A DNA stretch of 64,000 nt from Devosia sp. SD17-2 (lineage in GTDB: Bacteria > Pseudomonadota > Alphaproteobacteria > Rhizobiales > Devosiaceae), in assembly GCF_029201565.1 (NCBI RefSeq), contig NZ_CP104002.1, positions 3,117,001-3,181,000 on the forward strand, written 5' to 3'. Position numbers and translations under genes: made by a program. The notes beneath the pieces are model-generated. The model saw only the letters and a program-made list of their open reading frames with translations. It was not told the origin of the DNA and did no database searches. This document shows positions 41,625 to 51,104 of this stretch, one piece after another. The stretch's first letter is position 1, and every line of letters begins with the position of its first letter.

Positions 41625-44600
41625 ATGGCGGACATGCGGCTGCGGGAATTCGTCGAGGCCGGGAAACGGCTTGCAGGGGAAGACGAGAGCCTTGCGCGCT
41701 TTCTCGAGGCAGCACTGCGCGCCACCGACCCCGATGACTTGGCGCGGCAGGAACCGAGCCACTTTCTCGAGGTGTTGCGCCGCAGCCATGAGCGGTTGAT
41801 CAAAGGGGGCCCAGAGGAGACGCGGATTTTCGCCACGCCTCCGGCCGATCCCGGGGCGCCGCTGGTGCTCGACGTGATTTCTCCCGACATGCCGTTCATC
41901 GTCGACAGCGTGCTGGCCGCCCTGCGGGCCATGGGTGGCGCCATCCGGCTGCTCGCCCATCCTGTGGTGCATCTGGGCAGCGACGGGGTGAACGACAATG
42001 GCGGGGCTGCGCTGAGCGTTCTGCATATCCACAGCGATCCGGTGGCCGATGCCGAGGCGCTGCGGGGCGAAATCGCCCTTGCGCTGCGCGATGTGGCGCG
42101 GGCCGTCAATGACTGGCGCCCCATGCTGGAGGCGGTGCGCGGGGCGATGGGTGGGCTCGGAGGCCTGCGCGCCGATGTGCGCGACGAGTCCCTGCGCTAT
42201 CTCGAATGGCTGACCGAGCATAATTTTACGTTCCTGGGGGCGTGCGAGTTCCGGCTGGACGGCGAGAGCCTGGTGCCGCGGCCCGAGACGGCGCTGGGGA
42301 TTTTGCGCGATCCGGAGCTGAAGGTCCTGCGGCTGGAGGACAGCTATGTCGACAGCACGCCGCAGCTGGTGGATTTCCTCAAGACGGCCGAGCCGCTGCT
42401 GGTCACCAAGGCCAATGTGCGCAGCCGCGTGCATCGGCGAGTGCACATGGATTATCTCGGGATCAAGCGCTATGGCGCCGACGGGCAAGTGGTCGGGGAA
42501 TTGCGCGTTGTGGGGCTGTTTACCGCCCAGGCGCTGGCAACACCGCATACCGATGTGCCGCTGATCCGGCGCAAGATTGCCGAGGTGATGCGCAAGTCGG
42601 GGCTCGATCCGCGCAGCCATGCGGGGCGGACACTGCTGAGCGCGCTCGACAGCTATCCGCGCGACGAGCTGTTCCAGATCGAAGTGGAGCAGCTGGCAGA
42701 ATTCGCCGAGGCGATCGCGGCGCTTTATGACCGGCCCAAGGTGCGGGTTCTGCCGCGCATCGACCGGTTTGACAATTTCGTCTCGGTGCTCGTTTTCGTG
42801 CGGCGCGACCGCTATGACAGCGCCGTGCGCTCGCGGATCACGCGGACCCTTGCGCAGATCTACGAGGGCCGGGTTTCGGCCTATTACCCGAATTTCCCCG
42901 AAGGGGAGCTGGTGCGCCTCCATGTCATCATCGGGCGCATTCACGGCAAGACGCCGAACCCGTCGCAGGCAGAGCTTGAGGCGCGGATCGAGGCGTTGAC
43001 GCGGGACTTTTCGGATTTGCTGGTGGCCGAGGCGCCGGACCCGGGTGCAATCAGCGATTATCGCGGGGCGTTTTCGCAGGCCTATCAATCGCGAAAAAGC
43101 GTTGGCGAGGCGCTGGAGGATATTTCGGTCTTCCAGGGTCTGGGCGAGAGCGGCGGGATCGCCATTCGCCTGCAGCAGCGGGAGGCGTCCGAAGGGGCGC
43201 TGGCGATCAAGTTCTACAAGGCCGGCGGGGCCATTGCGCTCAGCGAGCGCGTGCCGATGCTGGAGCACTTTGGGTTCCGGGTAATCGACGAGCGCACCTA
43301 TACGCTGGTGCCGCGCGACGGGGTGGAGCGGTATCTGCATGACATGGTGCTGGAGCCGGCCAATGGCGCGGCGCTCGATGTGGCGGCGCGGGCCAACGCC
43401 ATCGAGAGCGGGCTGATGGCGGTGTGGACCGGGGCGGCCGAGAGCGACCAGCTCAATAGTCTCGTCACCCAGGCGGGGCTCAGCTGGACCGACGCGGCGC
43501 TGCTGCGGGCGCTGTCGCGCTATCTGCGGCAGGTGGGGACCTCCTATTCGCAGCGCTATATCGCCCAGGTGATGGTGACCCAGGCCGCGTCGGCCCGGGC
43601 GTTGGTGGCGCTGTTCAACGCGCTGCACGATCCTGCGGTGACGGATCGGGAGGCGGCGGCGGATGCGGCGCGGGCGGAAATAGCGGCGCAGCTCGAGACG
43701 ATCTCGTCGCTGGATGAAGACACGATCATAAGGCGGTTCCAGAACCTCATCGAAGCGGTGCTGCGCACCAATGCCTTCCAGCGCGACGAGAGCGGCAATC
43801 GCCGGCCGGCGCTGGCGCTGAAGTTCGACAGCGGCAAGGTGGAAGGCATGGCCGCGCCTCGGCCCTATCGCGAGATTTCGGTCTATTCGCCGCGCGTCGA
43901 GGGCGTGCATTTGCGCTTTGGCGCGATTGCGCGCGGGGGTCTGCGCTGGTCGGATCGGCCGGAGGATTTCCGCACCGAAGTGCTGGGGCTGGTGAAGGCT
44001 CAGCAGGTGAAGAATGCCGTGATTGTTCCAGTGGGTGCCAAGGGCGGGTTCGTGCCCAAGCGACTGGTGCCGGGGATGGCGCGAGAGGCCTTTATGGCCG
44101 AGGGGACGGAGAGCTATCGGATCTTCATCGGCTCGCTGCTGGATGTGACCGATAATCTTGTCGACGGTGCCGTGGAGCCGCCCCAAAATGTGGTGCGGCG
44201 CGATGGGGATGATCCTTATCTCGTGGTGGCGGCGGACAAGGGCACGGCGAGCTTTTCCGATCTGGCGAATTCGATCGCGCTGGAGCGCGGCTTCTGGCTG
44301 GGCGATGCCTTCGCCTCGGGCGGGTCGGCCGGTTATGACCACAAGGGCATGGGGATTACCGCGCGCGGCGGCTGGGAGGCGGTGAAGCGCCATTTCCGCG
44401 AGAGGAACCGGGATATCCAGCGCGAGCCCTTTACCGTGGCCGGTGTGGGCGACATGAGCGGGGACGTGTTCGGCAATGGCATGTTGCTCAGCCAGCAGAT
44501 CCGTTTGCAGGCGGCGTTTGACCACCGCGATATCTTTATTGATCCCGATCCGGACCCGGCCAGCAGCTTTGCCGAGCGGCAGCGGCTCTTCGCCCTGCCC

Positions 44601-46304
44601 CGTTCGAGCTGGCAGGATTATGAGACCGCGCTGATCTCGAGGGGTGGCGGGGTGTTTTCGCGGAGTTTGAAGTCCATTCCGCTCAGCGCCGAGATGAAGG
44701 CGCTGCTGGGATTGGAGGCGGATCACGCGACGCCCGCGGAGGTGATGCGGGCGATATTGATTGCGCCGGTGGACCTTCTCTGGTTCGGCGGGATCGGCAC
44801 CTATATCCGCGGCACCGACGAGGACAATGCCAGTGTTGGCGACCGCGCCAATGATGCCATCCGCGTCACCGGCGCCGAGGTGCGCGCCAAGGTGGTGGGC
44901 GAAGGCGCCAATCTTGGCGTGACGCAGAAGGGGCGCATTGCGTTCGCCCAGAAGGGTGGGCGGATCGACACCGACGCCATCGACAATTCGGCCGGGGTGA
45001 ATTCCTCGGACCTTGAGGTCAATATCAAGGTCGCGCTGGCACCGGTGGTGGCGTCTGGAGCGCTGGATGGTGAGGCGCGGCGAGCATTCCTGGCCCGCAT
45101 GACCGACGAAGTGGCGGCGCTGTGCCTCCGGAACAATTATCTGCAGACGCTGGCCCTGTCGCTGGCCGAACTTGCAGGAGCTGGCGACTTGCCCAGCCAC
45201 AGGGCGCTGATCGAGACGTTGGAAGCGCGCGGCCTGCTCGACCGGGCGGTGGAATTCCTTCCCAGCGACGCCACGCTCGATGCGCGGGCAGCGGAGGGCA
45301 AGGGGCTGGTGCGGCCCGAACTGGCGGTGATCCTGGCCTATGCCAAGCTGACGCTGTTCGATGATCTCCTCGCCAGCAGCGCCATCGACGAGCCCTATCT
45401 GGCCGGGGAGCTCTATCGGTATTTCCCCCAGACGCTGAACGCCACCTATTCCGAGGCGGTGAATGGGCACCGGCTGAAACGCGAGGTGATTGCGACCGTG
45501 CTCACCAATGCGATGATCAATCGGGGCGGGCCGGCATTTGTGACCGAACTGACGGCGGCGACGAGCGCCAGCGCCGGCGAAGTGGCGCTGGCCTATGCGG
45601 CGGTGCGCGATATCTATGGGCTGACGGCGCTGAATACGGCTGTCGATGCGCTCGATGGCGTGGTGCCGGGCGCGGTGCAGCTGGCGCTTTACGCCCAGAT
45701 TGCCGCGCTCATGCGGCGAGAAACGCTCTGGTTCCTGCGCAATGGCAATGTCGGCGCGGGGATCGCCGGGCTGGTGGAGCGGCATCAAGCGGGCGTGGCC
45801 CAGTTGCGGGCGGCCCGAGAGGCGATGACAGGGCCAGACGTTGCCGAAGCCATCGCGGCACGGGCAAGGGGCATGGTCGGGCACGGGGTCCCCGAGGATC
45901 TGGCGCTCCGCATTGCCGAGCTACCGGTGATCGGCAATGGCAGTGACATCGTGCTGGTGGCGGAACGGGCGGGCGTGGCGGTCGAGACCGCGGCCAAGGC
46001 CTATTTTGGAGTCGCGGGGCTCTTCGACATTTTCGGCATGGCAGAGGCCGGTCGCGGCATGGTGCTGGCAGACCGCTATGAGCGCATGGCGCTCGACCGG
46101 GCGCTGGCCAATCTCAACCGGGCACAGCGGGACCTCACGTCGGATGTGCTCGCCGCTGGCGGGCTGGAGACCTGGCGCGGCGCGCATGAGGCAGCGATCG
46201 CGCGGACGATGAGCGCGGTGACGGAGCTGACGGAGGGTTCGGCGAGTGTGTCGCGGCTGAGCGTGGCGGCGGGGTTGCTGGCGGATCTGGCGCTGGAGGC
46301 GTGA
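41625..46304 (+). CDS. gdhB: NAD-specific glutamate dehydrogenase, large (~180 kDa) type
   Basis: 1,559 residues, the size of the L-180 class found in proteobacteria. An N-terminal ACT-like regulatory part opens with MADMRLREFVEAGKRLAGED and includes DVISPDMPFIVDSVLAALRA. The catalytic dehydrogenase region has LRFGAIARGGLRWSDRPEDF, VIVPVGAKGGFVPKRL with the substrate Lys, and FGNGMLLSQQIRLQAAFDHR. It oxidises glutamate to 2-oxoglutarate and ammonia, mainly for catabolism. GGAGG lies 10-15 nt before the ATG. A very long antisense frame here is judged a codon-bias shadow. Confidence 0.95.
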   Translation: MADMRLREFVEAGKRLAGEDESLARFLEAALRATDPDDLARQEPSHFLEVLRRSHERLIKGGPEETRIFATPPADPGAPLVLDVISPDMPFIVDSVLAALRAMGGAIRLLAHPVVHLGSDGVNDNGGAALSVLHIHSDPVADAEALRGEIALALRDVARAVNDWRPMLEAVRGAMGGLGGLRADVRDESLRYLEWLTEHNFTFLGACEFRLDGESLVPRPETALGILRDPELKVLRLEDSYVDSTPQLVDFLKTAEPLLVTKANVRSRVHRRVHMDYLGIKRYGADGQVVGELRVVGLFTAQALATPHTDVPLIRRKIAEVMRKSGLDPRSHAGRTLLSALDSYPRDELFQIEVEQLAEFAEAIAALYDRPKVRVLPRIDRFDNFVSVLVFVRRDRYDSAVRSRITRTLAQIYEGRVSAYYPNFPEGELVRLHVIIGRIHGKTPNPSQAELEARIEALTRDFSDLLVAEAPDPGAISDYRGAFSQAYQSRKSVGEALEDISVFQGLGESGGIAIRLQQREASEGALAIKFYKAGGAIALSERVPMLEHFGFRVIDERTYTLVPRDGVERYLHDMVLEPANGAALDVAARANAIESGLMAVWTGAAESDQLNSLVTQAGLSWTDAALLRALSRYLRQVGTSYSQRYIAQVMVTQAASARALVALFNALHDPAVTDREAAADAARAEIAAQLETISSLDEDTIIRRFQNLIEAVLRTNAFQRDESGNRRPALALKFDSGKVEGMAAPRPYREISVYSPRVEGVHLRFGAIARGGLRWSDRPEDFRTEVLGLVKAQQVKNAVIVPVGAKGGFVPKRLVPGMAREAFMAEGTESYRIFIGSLLDVTDNLVDGAVEPPQNVVRRDGDDPYLVVAADKGTASFSDLANSIALERGFWLGDAFASGGSAGYDHKGMGITARGGWEAVKRHFRERNRDIQREPFTVAGVGDMSGDVFGNGMLLSQQIRLQAAFDHRDIFIDPDPDPASSFAERQRLFALPRSSWQDYETALISRGGGVFSRSLKSIPLSAEMKALLGLEADHATPAEVMRAILIAPVDLLWFGGIGTYIRGTDEDNASVGDRANDAIRVTGAEVRAKVVGEGANLGVTQKGRIAFAQKGGRIDTDAIDNSAGVNSSDLEVNIKVALAPVVASGALDGEARRAFLARMTDEVAALCLRNNYLQTLALSLAELAGAGDLPSHRALIETLEARGLLDRAVEFLPSDATLDARAAEGKGLVRPELAVILAYAKLTLFDDLLASSAIDEPYLAGELYRYFPQTLNATYSEAVNGHRLKREVIATVLTNAMINRGGPAFVTELTAATSASAGEVALAYAAVRDIYGLTALNTAVDALDGVVPGAVQLALYAQIAALMRRETLWFLRNGNVGAGIAGLVERHQAGVAQLRAAREAMTGPDVAEAIAARARGMVGHGVPEDLALRIAELPVIGNGSDIVLVAERAGVAVETAAKAYFGVAGLFDIFGMAEAGRGMVLADRYERMALDRALANLNRAQRDLTSDVLAAGGLETWRGAHEAAIARTMSAVTELTEGSASVSRLSVAAGLLADLALEA

Positions 46305-46345
46305 GCGGGGGCTTCGGCGGTAGACTGAAAGATCGGGGTCGTGGC

Positions 46346-46382
46346 ACACCCCACCCCAGCCCTCCCCATCAAGGGGAGGGAG
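46346..46382. repeat. Dispersed palindromic repeat, copy D
   Basis: ACACCCCACCCCAG, then CCTCCCCATCAAGGGGAGG. It has shorter arms than copies A, B, E and F. It follows the glutamate dehydrogenase gene, and the remainder of 46305-46517 holds no gene. Confidence 0.65.
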
Positions 46383-46517
46383 AAACTCAGCGTGTGGGGG
46401 GATATCTGGCGCAACTGAATCTCGATTTATGAGCCGTCACCCTCCCCTCACCCGAAAGTCTTTCTTGTGCCAACGGGCGGGTTGGGGAGATTGGGGGGAC
46501 GCAGAGGAGTTGCCCCT

Positions 46518-47465
46518 ATGACCAAACTTGCCCAGTGGCTCGAGACGCAGACTGATGACCGTGAACTGGCCAGCGTGCTCGTCAGCATGGCCCGATCCGG
46601 CGCGGAAATCGCCGAGGTGTTGCGGCAGGCGCCGATTTCCGGGCAGACCGGGCTGGCCGGGGCGACCAATGTGCAGGGCGAGCACCAGAAGGCGCTCGAC
46701 ATCATCTCGAACGACATTGTTCTCAAGCACATAGGCGAGAACACTGCGGTTTCGATTCTGATCTCGGAAGAGCTGGATGAAGCGGTTCAGTTCGAGACTC
46801 AAGGGCGGTTCATCGTTGCCACCGATCCGCTGGATGGGTCTTCAAACCTCGACGTAAACGTCACTGTGGGCACGATCTTTTCGGTGCTGCCGGCAGCGGG
46901 TGGGATGCTGCAGAAGGGGACCGCGCAGGTTGCTGCGGGTTATGTCGCCTATGGCCCGGCGACGAGCCTGGTGCTGCGGATCAACGGGCCGGTGGCGGTG
47001 TTTACGCTCGACGGTGCGGGCGAATGGGTGCTGACGGTTGAAGCGGCCAAGGTGCCGGAAGCCTCGGGCGAATTTGCTATCAATACCGCGCGCGAGCGGT
47101 TCTGGGATGCGGCGACGCGCGGCTATGTCAGCGAGAGCGTGGCGGGGGAAACCGGGCCGGCCGGCAAGCGCTACAACATGCGATGGGTGGGCTCGATGGT
47201 GGCCGACATCCACCGCATCCTGATGCGCGGCGGGATCTTTATGTATCCGCTCGACAGCGAGACCGTGAGCAAGGGCGGGCGGCTGCGGTTGCTCTATGAG
47301 GCGAACCCGATGGCGTGGCTGGTGGAGGGCGCTGGTGGGGCGTCGACCACGGGGACGCAGGGCATTCTGGAGGTGGCGCCGACGGGCATTCATCAGCGCG
47401 TGCCGGTGATTTTGGGCTCGGCCGAGGAAGTGCGGCGGGTTGAGGGGTTTTACGCCCGGGGGTAG
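46518..47465 (+). CDS. fbp: Fructose-1,6-bisphosphatase, class I
   Basis: 315 residues. The metal and phosphate site TDPLDGSSNLDVN is complete, preceded by LISEELDEAVQF. The C-terminal active site includes RYNMRWVGSMVADIHRIL and GGRLRLLYEANPMAWLVEGAGG. It hydrolyses fructose-1,6-bisphosphate to fructose-6-phosphate in gluconeogenesis. ATG 46518 has GAGGAG 7 nt upstream; the longer frame is unlikely. It stands next to glutamate dehydrogenase, consistent with growth on amino acids that needs gluconeogenesis. Confidence 0.95.
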   Translation: MTKLAQWLETQTDDRELASVLVSMARSGAEIAEVLRQAPISGQTGLAGATNVQGEHQKALDIISNDIVLKHIGENTAVSILISEELDEAVQFETQGRFIVATDPLDGSSNLDVNVTVGTIFSVLPAAGGMLQKGTAQVAAGYVAYGPATSLVLRINGPVAVFTLDGAGEWVLTVEAAKVPEASGEFAINTARERFWDAATRGYVSESVAGETGPAGKRYNMRWVGSMVADIHRILMRGGIFMYPLDSETVSKGGRLRLLYEANPMAWLVEGAGGASTTGTQGILEVAPTGIHQRVPVILGSAEEVRRVEGFYARG

Positions 47466-47504
47466 CACCCCCACCTAACCTCCCCCTGAAAAAGGGGGAG
47501 GGAC
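47466..47504. repeat. Dispersed palindromic repeat, copy E
   Basis: CACCCCCACCTAA, then CCTCCCCCTGAAAAAGGGGGAG, and GGAC. It directly follows the fbp stop codon and directly precedes the IS110-type element. Confidence 0.8.
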
Positions 47505-47519
47505 AGATCGCGTTTTGGG

Positions 47520-47758
47520 CGGGTGTGGTGCAGGGAACGCGCTCCCGTCCTCGTATTTCGGCATCACCCGGCTTGTGTGGAGGATCTGTGCTTTAGTGGT
47601 GGCATCAGCCGGGTTGCGCATCCCGGCTGATGCAGTCAGGAGGCCGTTTTGTCCGGCTGGTTTGTCACAGCCGAGGACGAGCAAGGCCCTGTCTGCTCCC
47701 TTTGACCCCGAACGGTTGATCGGGCTGTTGCCCGCACCACAAGCCTGGGAGCAAGGTC
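47520..47758 (+). ncRNA. Structured 5' non-coding region of the IS110 element (possible bridge RNA)
   Basis: About 240 bp without a plausible gene precede the recombinase. It includes a perfect 12-bp stem, GCATCAGCCGGG / CCCGGCTGATGC (47602-47613 and 47622-47633), with loop TTGCGCAT, and further complementary GC-rich stretches. In IS110 elements the non-coding end is known to encode a bridge or seek RNA that pairs with donor and target DNA. Assignment here rests on place and structure; the RNA ends are approximate. Confidence 0.45.
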
Positions 47759-48700
47759 ATGATACACGACACCCTCTTCGTTGGCATCGACGTTTCCAAG
47801 ACGCATCTGGACGTTCATACCCATCCCGCTGGCAAATCCTGGCGTTGCAGCACTGGACCGGAGGCGCTCGCCGAGCTGACGCAGCGCCTGGCCAGACTGG
47901 GGCCGTTGGCCATCGGGCTCGAAGCCTCGGGAGGCTATGAAGCCCGCGTGGCCGAGAGCCTGCATGCCGCTGGCCTTGAAGTGCATGTTCTAGCCCCGGC
48001 GCGGATCCGCAGTTACGCGCGGGGTATCGGCCAATTGGCCAAAACCGACAAGATCGATGCCGCTCTGATCGCGCGTTATCTGCAGGCCGTGCGCGCCAGC
48101 TTGACCCCTTATGTGTCTGATCCGATCCGACAAAGGCTGAGCGCGTTCACAGCCCATCGGCGGCGGATCGTTGCGGAAAAGAGCGGCCTTGTCAGTCAGC
48201 TCGATACCATCGACGAGCCGCTTGTGCGCAGCCTGATCGAGGAGCGTCTGGCGGCCATCGCCCTGGAGATCAAACGCATCGAAGCGGCCATCACTGCCCT
48301 TCTCGCCGACAATCGCCAGCTCCAGCAGCGCCAGGCGCGGCTGCGGCAGGTGACCGGCGTCGGTCCGGTTCTGGCGATCGCCTTACTGGCCGACATGCCC
48401 GAGCTCGGCAAGGTCTCCGCCAAGGTGGCCGCAGCACTCATCGGCGTTGCCCCTTATGCCCGCCAATCGGGCGCATCGGATCGCAACGGCCGCTGTCTTG
48501 GCGGACGAAAACATCTGCGCGATATCGCCTACATGGCCGTGCTCAGCGCCATCAAGGTGAAAGACCCCGTTCTCGGCGGCTTCTATCAAAGACTGCGCCT
48601 GCGCGGAAAACCCTTCAAACTCGCCATGATCGCAACGGTGAGAAAACTCATCACAATCCTCAACGCCATCGCCCGACAGGAACCGGCATTCCAACAGTGA
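47759..48700 (+). CDS. IS110-family recombinase (DEDD transposase)
   Basis: 313 residues. The RuvC-like N-terminal domain starts MIHDTLFVGIDVSKTHLDVH with the first Asp, then LAIGLEASGGYEARVAESLH with Glu, and LAKTDKIDAALIARYLQAV with the DxxD part. The C-terminal transposase-20 domain carries LRQVTGVGPVLAIALLADMP and the catalytic-Ser region IGVAPYARQSGASDRNGR, and ends KPFKLAMIATVRKLITILNA. The gene is intact. IS110 elements lack long inverted repeats, so I cannot set exact ends; the left end should lie between 47505 and 47600 and the right end between 48700 and 48890. Confidence 0.92.
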   Translation: MIHDTLFVGIDVSKTHLDVHTHPAGKSWRCSTGPEALAELTQRLARLGPLAIGLEASGGYEARVAESLHAAGLEVHVLAPARIRSYARGIGQLAKTDKIDAALIARYLQAVRASLTPYVSDPIRQRLSAFTAHRRRIVAEKSGLVSQLDTIDEPLVRSLIEERLAAIALEIKRIEAAITALLADNRQLQQRQARLRQVTGVGPVLAIALLADMPELGKVSAKVAAALIGVAPYARQSGASDRNGRCLGGRKHLRDIAYMAVLSAIKVKDPVLGGFYQRLRLRGKPFKLAMIATVRKLITILNAIARQEPAFQQ

Positions 48701-48893
48701 TGTCCACGGTTGCTTGTCCGGGTGATGTCGTTTTTGGGGAGATGGATTGCCGGGACGAGCCGGGCAATGGCGATGGAGGGGATGGGGATTGCGGAGACCG
48801 GGCACGATTTTCGGATAATGATTGCAACGTTGCAGGACGAGCGTCTTGGCGATAGAACGCGGGGAGCGGCGGAGAGGCCGGATGGGAGCGAGC

Positions 48894-50168
48894 ATGACCG
48901 AGACGAAATCCACCCTGCCCAAGACCAATGCCGGCCCGTGGCAGAGGCGCCCGTTTCATCGCCAATATCTGATGCGGCAGGCCAATGATCTCTTCGATTT
49001 CTTCGAAGCGGCCTCGATCAATCCCAAGGGCGGGTTCTTTGAGCTGGACGATGAGGGTTTTCCGCTCAATGAGGAAAATTCCACCCGCCAGATCCACGTC
49101 ACCTGCCGCATGATCCATTGCGCGGTGATCGGGAGCCTCCTCGGGCGGCCGGGATCGGACGAGATCGTCGACCACGGGATGCAATATCTCTGGCACCACC
49201 ATCGCGACACCAAGAACGGCGGCTATGTCTGGTCGCTGGATGACAATGGTGTGGTGGATGGGCTCAAGCAGGCCTATGGCCATGCCTTCGTACTGCTGGC
49301 CGGATCGAGCGCGAAACTGGTCGGGCATCCGCTCGCCGATCAGCTGATTGAAGACATCACGCAGGTCATCAATAGCCGCTTCTGGGATGAGGCCGCCGGG
49401 GCGGTGCGCGAGGAGTTCGATACGGACTGGTCGCCGATCAGCAGCTATCGCGGCCAGAACTCGAATATGCATCTCACCGAAGCGCTGATGGCGGCGTATG
49501 AGGCCACGGGCAAGGAAGACTATCTGCGCAAAGCCGAGCGCATCGCCCAACGCATCATTCGCGACAATGCGGTGCCTCTTGGGCATCGGGTGGCCGAGCA
49601 TTTCGACGAGAACTGGGGTCTCGACAAGAGCTACAAGCACGAGAACGAGATGTTCCGCCCGTCCGGGACGACGCCGGGGCACTGGCTGGAATGGGCGCGG
49701 CTGCTCTACCAGCTCTGGGTGCTGGGGCGGAAACAGCATGGCTGGATGACGGACGCGGCGCGCAATCTCTTCCGGACATCCATCGACCTCGGCTGGGACA
49801 ATGTCCATGGCGGGTTCTTCTATACGCTGGACTGGAATGACCAGCCGGCGATGCGCGAAAAACTGTGGTGGCCGGTGGCGGAGGCCATCGGGGCGGCGGC
49901 CTATATCTCGGCCTATGATCATGATGATTATTTCCAGACTTGGTATCGTAAGCTCTGGGACTTTGCCGAGAACCATGTGATCGACCATGATCGCGGCGGG
50001 TGGCTGAGCGAGCTCAAGGAAGATCTGACCCCGGCATCGAACCTGTTTGTCGGCAAGCCGGACCTTTACCACGCGCTGCAGGCCTGCCTCATTCCGCTCT
50101 ATCCGGCGACGGGGAGCCTGACCCAGGCCATCATCGAGGCGGACCACACCGAACGGCCGGTCCGCTAG
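48894..50168 (+). CDS. AGE-family sugar isomerase/epimerase
   Basis: 424 residues, an (alpha/alpha)6-barrel of the N-acylglucosamine 2-epimerase superfamily. Motifs include STRQIHVTCRMIHCAVIGSL, YGHAFVLLAGSSA, RGQNSNMHLTEALMAAYEAT and PSGTTPGHWLEWARLL, with His residues placed as in YihS-type aldose-ketose isomerases (mannose, sulfoquinovose). It interconverts a hexose and its ketose; the true substrate is unknown. The start is ATG 48894 with GGGAG upstream (an alternative ATG is at 48882). The 48701-48893 stretch before it holds the IS110 right end and no gene. It is followed by a strong terminator. Confidence 0.85.
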   Translation: MTETKSTLPKTNAGPWQRRPFHRQYLMRQANDLFDFFEAASINPKGGFFELDDEGFPLNEENSTRQIHVTCRMIHCAVIGSLLGRPGSDEIVDHGMQYLWHHHRDTKNGGYVWSLDDNGVVDGLKQAYGHAFVLLAGSSAKLVGHPLADQLIEDITQVINSRFWDEAAGAVREEFDTDWSPISSYRGQNSNMHLTEALMAAYEATGKEDYLRKAERIAQRIIRDNAVPLGHRVAEHFDENWGLDKSYKHENEMFRPSGTTPGHWLEWARLLYQLWVLGRKQHGWMTDAARNLFRTSIDLGWDNVHGGFFYTLDWNDQPAMREKLWWPVAEAIGAAAYISAYDHDDYFQTWYRKLWDFAENHVIDHDRGGWLSELKEDLTPASNLFVGKPDLYHALQACLIPLYPATGSLTQAIIEADHTERPVR

Positions 50169-50186
50169 AACCGATGTGAGTGAAAC

Positions 50187-50217
50187 GGGGCGCCCGGAAC
50201 GATTGGGCGCCCCTTTT
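50187..50217 (+). terminator. Rho-independent terminator after the isomerase gene
   Basis: GGGGCGCCC, loop GGAACGATT, GGGCGCCCC, then TTTT. A strong 9-bp GC stem. Confidence 0.85.
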
Positions 50218-50248
50218 GCGTTGAGCCTCCAACACATGGAGGCACGCA

Positions 50249-51034
50249 ATGAACAATCTGGATGGCAAGGTGGCGCTGGTGACCGGCGCTGGCTCGGGTA
50301 TTGGGGAGGCCGCAGCGCTGGCGCTCGGCAAGGCCGGAGCCATCGTGGTGGCGATGAGCCGTACGGCCGAAGAGGTCGAAGAGACGGCCAAGACGATCCG
50401 CGATGCGGGCGGACAGGCCAAGGCGATGACGGCCGACACGTCCGATGACGCGGCGATGAAGGCGCTGGTCGAGGGGCTGATTGCCGAATTCGGGCGGCTC
50501 GACATTGTGGTGGCCAATGCCGGGATCAATGGCATGTGGGCGCCGATCGACGACCTCACACCCGAGGAATGGGACAAGACAATCTCGGTCAATCTGCGCG
50601 GCACGTATCTGACCATCCACCACGCCGTGCCGCACTTGAAGAAGGCGGGCGGTGGCTCGATCATCATTATTTCCTCGATCAACGGGACGCGCACTTTCAC
50701 CAATCCCGGTGCGACCGCCTATTCGGTGACCAAGGCGGGACAGGTGGCGATGGCCCAGCAGCTTGCGGTGGAACTCGGGGAGCACCGGATCCGAGTCAAT
50801 GCGATCTGCCCGGGCGCGATCGAGTCCGAGATTTCCGACAATACCGAGGCGCGCAACACCGCAGAAGTTGAGGTACCGGTGGAGTTCCCCGAGGGCGATA
50901 TTCCGCTGACCGGCGGAGAGCCGGGCAAGGCCGAGGATGTCGCAGATCTCGTGCTGTTTCTGGCCTCGGATGGCTCGCGGCACATCACGGGTTCACCCAT
51001 CTGGATCGACGGGGCGCAGAGCCTCCTGCGCTAG
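50249..51034 (+). CDS. Short-chain dehydrogenase/reductase
   Basis: 261 residues, classical SDR. The cofactor motif T-G-A-G-S-G-I-G lies in VALVTGAGSGIGEAAALALG. N-A-G is at VVANAGINGMW, and the catalytic Ser and Y-x-x-x-K lie in IIIISSINGTRTF and AYSVTKAGQVAM. It oxidises or reduces a sugar or alcohol with NAD(P). Its position after an AGE isomerase hints at sugar metabolism, but a terminator separates the two. GGAGG lies about 7 nt before ATG 50249. Confidence 0.9.
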   Translation: MNNLDGKVALVTGAGSGIGEAAALALGKAGAIVVAMSRTAEEVEETAKTIRDAGGQAKAMTADTSDDAAMKALVEGLIAEFGRLDIVVANAGINGMWAPIDDLTPEEWDKTISVNLRGTYLTIHHAVPHLKKAGGGSIIIISSINGTRTFTNPGATAYSVTKAGQVAMAQQLAVELGEHRIRVNAICPGAIESEISDNTEARNTAEVEVPVEFPEGDIPLTGGEPGKAEDVADLVLFLASDGSRHITGSPIWIDGAQSLLR

Positions 51035-51104
51035 GGCAAAACATTGCCAGCGGGCGGGCGGAAGCGTAAAGCACGGGGAGGATTTCTTCTGCTTGTGATG
51101 TGCC

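Noticed and set aside
41538-45884. A 1,448-codon open frame on the minus strand, opposite glutamate dehydrogenase
   Set aside because: It is antisense to a well-supported gene, very rich in Arg, His, Pro and Gln, and has no domain. GC-rich third positions remove stops from the complementary frame.
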